A stretch of 16,831 bases of DNA from Thermoflexibacter sp. (GTDB lineage Bacteria; Bacteroidota; Bacteroidia; Cytophagales; Thermoflexibacteraceae): the NCBI GenBank assembly GCA_025455345.1, contig JALOMS010000017.1, forward strand, positions 1 to 16,831, read 5' to 3'. A program made the position numbers and the translations under genes. The notes beneath the pieces are model-generated. The model saw only the letters and a program-made list of their open reading frames with translations. It did not search any database and was not told where the DNA came from. Of this stretch, positions 13,977 through 16,831 are shown piece after piece (positions within the stretch are counted from its first letter, which is position 1; each line of letters starts with the position of its first letter).

Positions 13977-16831
13977 ATGAAAATGAAAAAAAATCTACAA
14001 TGGAAATGGAGTGTAATGGTTTTGCTTTTGTCATTACTATTTACTCAATCGTTTGCACAATCTCGTGTTTCTGGCACAGTTACCTCTGCCAAAGACAAAA
14101 CGCCCTTACCTGGGGTTTCTGTGAGAGTAAAAAATAGCCAAACAGGAACTATTACAGATGTTGGAGGTAAGTATAGCATATCCACAAATACGGGCGAAAC
14201 TTTGGTTTTCAGTTTTGTAGGATTTGCAAATAAGGAAGTGGCTATTGGTAATCAGACACAAATAGACATAGCCTTAGAAGAAGACGTTACGCAGTTAGGT
14301 GAGGTAGTAGTTACTGCTTTGGGTATCAAGAAAGAAGCAAAAAAATTGGGTTATGCGACTGCTTCGGTTACGCCTGACCAAATCAACGTAAACCGCACTG
14401 TAAACTTCATGAATGCCTTGCAAGGGAAAATGGCTGGGGTGAACATCACTACACTTGGCTCTGGTCCCGCAGGTACTTCTAAGGTGAGGATTCGTGGACA
14501 GTCCTCTTTTGGCGGTACGAACTCCCCTCTAATAGTTGTAAACGGTGTACCTATCGACAATACTAACTTTGCCCTTGCCCAAGGTAACCTCTCTGGCGAT
14601 GGTTCTGTGCAAAATAGAGGAAATAACAACTCAGATGGTGGTGATGGTCTTTCTTCCATCAATCCCGATGATATTGAGAGTATGACCGTTTTGAAGGGCG
14701 CAACGGCGGCGGCACTTTACGGCAGCCGTGCCAAAGATGGGGTAATTATGATTACGACCAAGACCAAAGGAGCAAGCAAAGGCATTGGCGTAGAGTTCAA
14801 TAGCAATTTTACTACTGATGTCCCTATGATTTTGACGGATTGGCAGTATGAGTATGGACAAGGTGAAGGTGGCAGAAGACCTACGGCGGCAAACCCAACT
14901 TCTGGCGTATGGTCGTTTGGGGAAAGATTCCAACCTGGCATGACGCAGGTATTGTTTAATGGAGTAACCGTTCCTTATGAGCCTCAAAGAAATCAAATTC
15001 GTGAGTTTTTAAGGAATGGAAATACCTTTACCAATACGGTTTCCTTGTCTTCTGGTGGCGAAAATGGTGGTTTCAACCTTTCCATTGCCAACATGGATAA
15101 TAATGGTATCCTGCCCAATAACTCTTTTAACCGCAAGACAATTAACTTAGGTTTTACACAAACTTTGGCAGGAAAACTCATTGTTTCTGGAAATATGAAT
15201 TATTCTAAGGAAATCAATAGAAATCCTCCGCAATTTGCACAACAAGATTTTAGTATTCCTACTACGCTCTACACCATTGCCAACTCAATGCCAATGGACG
15301 TGTTAGAAGCAAACGCTTTTAATCCAGCAGGTAACGAATATTTGTGGTCGCGCTTTACCAACCGTACCAATCCGTACTTCAACTTGGCGCGCAAGTTTGA
15401 GAATATTGCCCGCGACCGCTTGTTTGGGAATTTGACTTTGCGCTATAATATTAAGGACTGGTTGTATGCCCAAGTGCGTATAGGTCAGGACTACTGGTCA
15501 AGACAGCAAGATTACAATTTCCCTACGGGTTCGGCTTCTCTTGCCCCTGCGCCCGCAGGTTTCGTGAATGGTAACTATATCCAAGAAGTGCGCCGTCAGC
15601 GTGAAGTCAATGCGGACTTCTTGATTGGAGCAACGCGCAAATTTGGCAACTTTGGGGTGGACGCTACTTTTGGGGGTAATCAATTGTATATCACAGGAGA
15701 AATCAATAGCGTGCAAGGTACAGATTTCGTAGTGCGCGACCTTTATACCATTATGAATACACGCGTGCGCGACCCCTTCTTTGGGTTTAGCGAGCGCAAA
15801 GTGAACTCGTTGTATGGTGCGGCAGAATTTTCTTATAAGAATTTCTTATTCTTGAACGTTACGGCAAGAAATGACTGGTTTTCAACTCTTTCCCCTGAAA
15901 ACAGGAGCATTTTATATCCTTCTATTACAGGTAGTTTTGTATTTTCTGACGCTTTTGATAATATGCCTTCTTGGTTAAATTTCGGTAAGTTGCGCGCCGC
16001 TTACGCAGAAGTAGGTAGCGATACAGACGTAGGTGCGTATGCGAATAACCTATTCTATGGTATCAATGCTAACCTTTTCCCTGTGGGAACGAGTGCCGCA
16101 CAAGCCCCTCTTGGCTTCATCAGTGGCTCTACTGTACCTAATGCCAACTTAAAACCTATGCGTGCCTCCGAAGCCGAAATTGGTTTGGAACTGAAAATGT
16201 TTAATAATAGAGTAACGGTAGATTTTGCTTTTTACAATAAAATTACCAAAGACCAAATTGTTTCTGCACAAATCTCTGACGCTTCTGGTTTCACCAATAC
16301 ACGCTTAAATAGTGGACAAAGTAGAAATAGAGGTTTTGAATATTTGGTCAATGTAGTTCCTGTTCAAACTGACAATTTCCGTTGGGACGTAACAGTGAAT
16401 GGCTCTTACAACCAAACTTTGGTGCAAAGAATCCTTACCAATGACGATGGCGCAGGCAATGACCTCAATGGAGATGGTCGTGCGGAGCAAATCGTAGTCG
16501 GCGAGTCTATTTGGAGAGCAGGACAAGGGCAAATTCGCCAAGTGGTAGGGCAACCTATTGGCTTGCTTTATGCCAATGCCTATGCGCGCGATGCCCAAGG
16601 TCGCAGAATATTTGATGCCGCAGGTTTGCCTGTGATTAATCCTTTGCAACCCTTTGGTTCTACCATTCCTAAGTGGGTAGGTGGTATTACCAACTCCTTC
16701 GTTTACAAAGGAATAGGACTTTCATTCTTGATAGATTATAAGTTAGGACACATCATGTCTTCTGGTACAAACTTTAACGCATGGCGACATGGCTTGCATA
16801 AAGGGACACTCGTTGGTCGTGAAACCAACAC
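13977..16831 (+). CDS. SusC/RagA-type TonB-dependent outer-membrane receptor, 3'-truncated by window edge
   Basis: 951 codons are visible from ATG 13977 with no stop before the window ends (a second ATG at 13983 is possible). Signal peptide about 1-27 (WSVMVLLLSLLFTQSFAQ). A carboxypeptidase-D-like regulatory domain follows at about 29-113 (RVSGTVTSAKDKTPLPGVSVRVK, GGKYSIST, LVFSFVGF). Then comes the SusC hallmark LGEVVVTALGIKKEAKKLGYA (107-127) and the plug domain (about 130-262: ALQGKMAGVNI, VRIRGQSS, PLIVVNGVPIDN, SINPDDIESMTVLKGATAAALYGSRAKDGVIMITTK). The rest is beta-barrel sequence. Relatives run to about 1000 residues, so only a short tail should be missing. SusC proteins import glycans or peptides across the outer membrane with a SusD lipoprotein lid, powered by TonB-ExbBD. 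The substrate cannot be told. An AraC gene lies divergently upstream; a SusD gene would be expected next. Confidence 0.93.
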   Translation, partial: MKMKKNLQWKWSVMVLLLSLLFTQSFAQSRVSGTVTSAKDKTPLPGVSVRVKNSQTGTITDVGGKYSISTNTGETLVFSFVGFANKEVAIGNQTQIDIALEEDVTQLGEVVVTALGIKKEAKKLGYATASVTPDQINVNRTVNFMNALQGKMAGVNITTLGSGPAGTSKVRIRGQSSFGGTNSPLIVVNGVPIDNTNFALAQGNLSGDGSVQNRGNNNSDGGDGLSSINPDDIESMTVLKGATAAALYGSRAKDGVIMITTKTKGASKGIGVEFNSNFTTDVPMILTDWQYEYGQGEGGRRPTAANPTSGVWSFGERFQPGMTQVLFNGVTVPYEPQRNQIREFLRNGNTFTNTVSLSSGGENGGFNLSIANMDNNGILPNNSFNRKTINLGFTQTLAGKLIVSGNMNYSKEINRNPPQFAQQDFSIPTTLYTIANSMPMDVLEANAFNPAGNEYLWSRFTNRTNPYFNLARKFENIARDRLFGNLTLRYNIKDWLYAQVRIGQDYWSRQQDYNFPTGSASLAPAPAGFVNGNYIQEVRRQREVNADFLIGATRKFGNFGVDATFGGNQLYITGEINSVQGTDFVVRDLYTIMNTRVRDPFFGFSERKVNSLYGAAEFSYKNFLFLNVTARNDWFSTLSPENRSILYPSITGSFVFSDAFDNMPSWLNFGKLRAAYAEVGSDTDVGAYANNLFYGINANLFPVGTSAAQAPLGFISGSTVPNANLKPMRASEAEIGLELKMFNNRVTVDFAFYNKITKDQIVSAQISDASGFTNTRLNSGQSRNRGFEYLVNVVPVQTDNFRWDVTVNGSYNQTLVQRILTNDDGAGNDLNGDGRAEQIVVGESIWRAGQGQIRQVVGQPIGLLYANAYARDAQGRRIFDAAGLPVINPLQPFGSTIPKWVGGITNSFVYKGIGLSFLIDYKLGHIMSSGTNFNAWRHGLHKGTLVGRETN

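Noticed and set aside
14351..16649. Several minus-strand frames of 60-120 codons
   Set aside because: All lie opposite the uninterrupted SusC/RagA reading frame and show no protein-like features.

Overview
The window looks like the chromosome of an AT-rich Bacteroidota, most likely of the Cytophagales/Flavobacteriia type. The signs are a SusC/RagA outer-membrane protein, a very large FG-GAP/VCBS lipoprotein with an ASPIC/UnbV domain, an AraC regulator of the kind found beside SusC genes, A-rich leaders with weak Shine-Dalgarno sequences, and promoter-like TAnnTTTG boxes. The genus is not resolved. I see no tRNA, rRNA, CRISPR array, transposase or prophage gene.

Layout. Bases 1-6948 read on the plus strand: the 3' part of a flavin amine oxidase (1-1143); a two-TM membrane protein with a long cytosolic domain, resembling putative phage abortive-infection (AbiC-like) proteins (1290-2555); then a glycan block of a GT4 enzyme (2732-3982), a GT2 enzyme (4144-5094), a divergent GT4-like enzyme (5196-6320) and a calcineurin-like metallophosphoesterase seven bases behind it (6328-6948). 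Bases 6966-13433 read on the minus strand. In transcription order these are an AraC regulator (12549-13433), a signal-peptide-bearing RraA/HMG-aldolase-like protein (11467-12399), a terminator, the 1139-residue FG-GAP/ASPIC lipoprotein (7863-11282) and a GT2 enzyme only six bases behind it (6966-7856). After a 543-bp gene-free stretch, a SusC/RagA TonB-dependent receptor starts at 13977 on the plus strand and runs off the window.

How the genes may work together. The plus-strand glycosyltransferases probably build or decorate a surface glycan. They lack visible flippase, polymerase and sugar-nucleotide genes, so this is an accessory set rather than a full capsule locus. The right-hand part looks like a SusC-type uptake locus: AraC is divergent from SusC, with a secreted RraA-like protein and a surface FG-GAP/ASPIC lipoprotein nearby. 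A SusD partner would be expected just beyond 16831.

The most unusual non-coding structure is at 3968-4076. A 21-bp perfect direct repeat, which includes the end of the GT4 gene and its stop codon, brackets a near-perfect 29-base palindrome, like the footprint of a small REP/MITE-type insertion. A second notable structure is at 11334-11378, where a minus-strand intrinsic terminator overlaps a candidate promoter for the next gene. I did not find a system I can defend as new. The AbiC-like protein and the secreted RraA-like protein beside the FG-GAP/ASPIC lipoprotein are the best leads.
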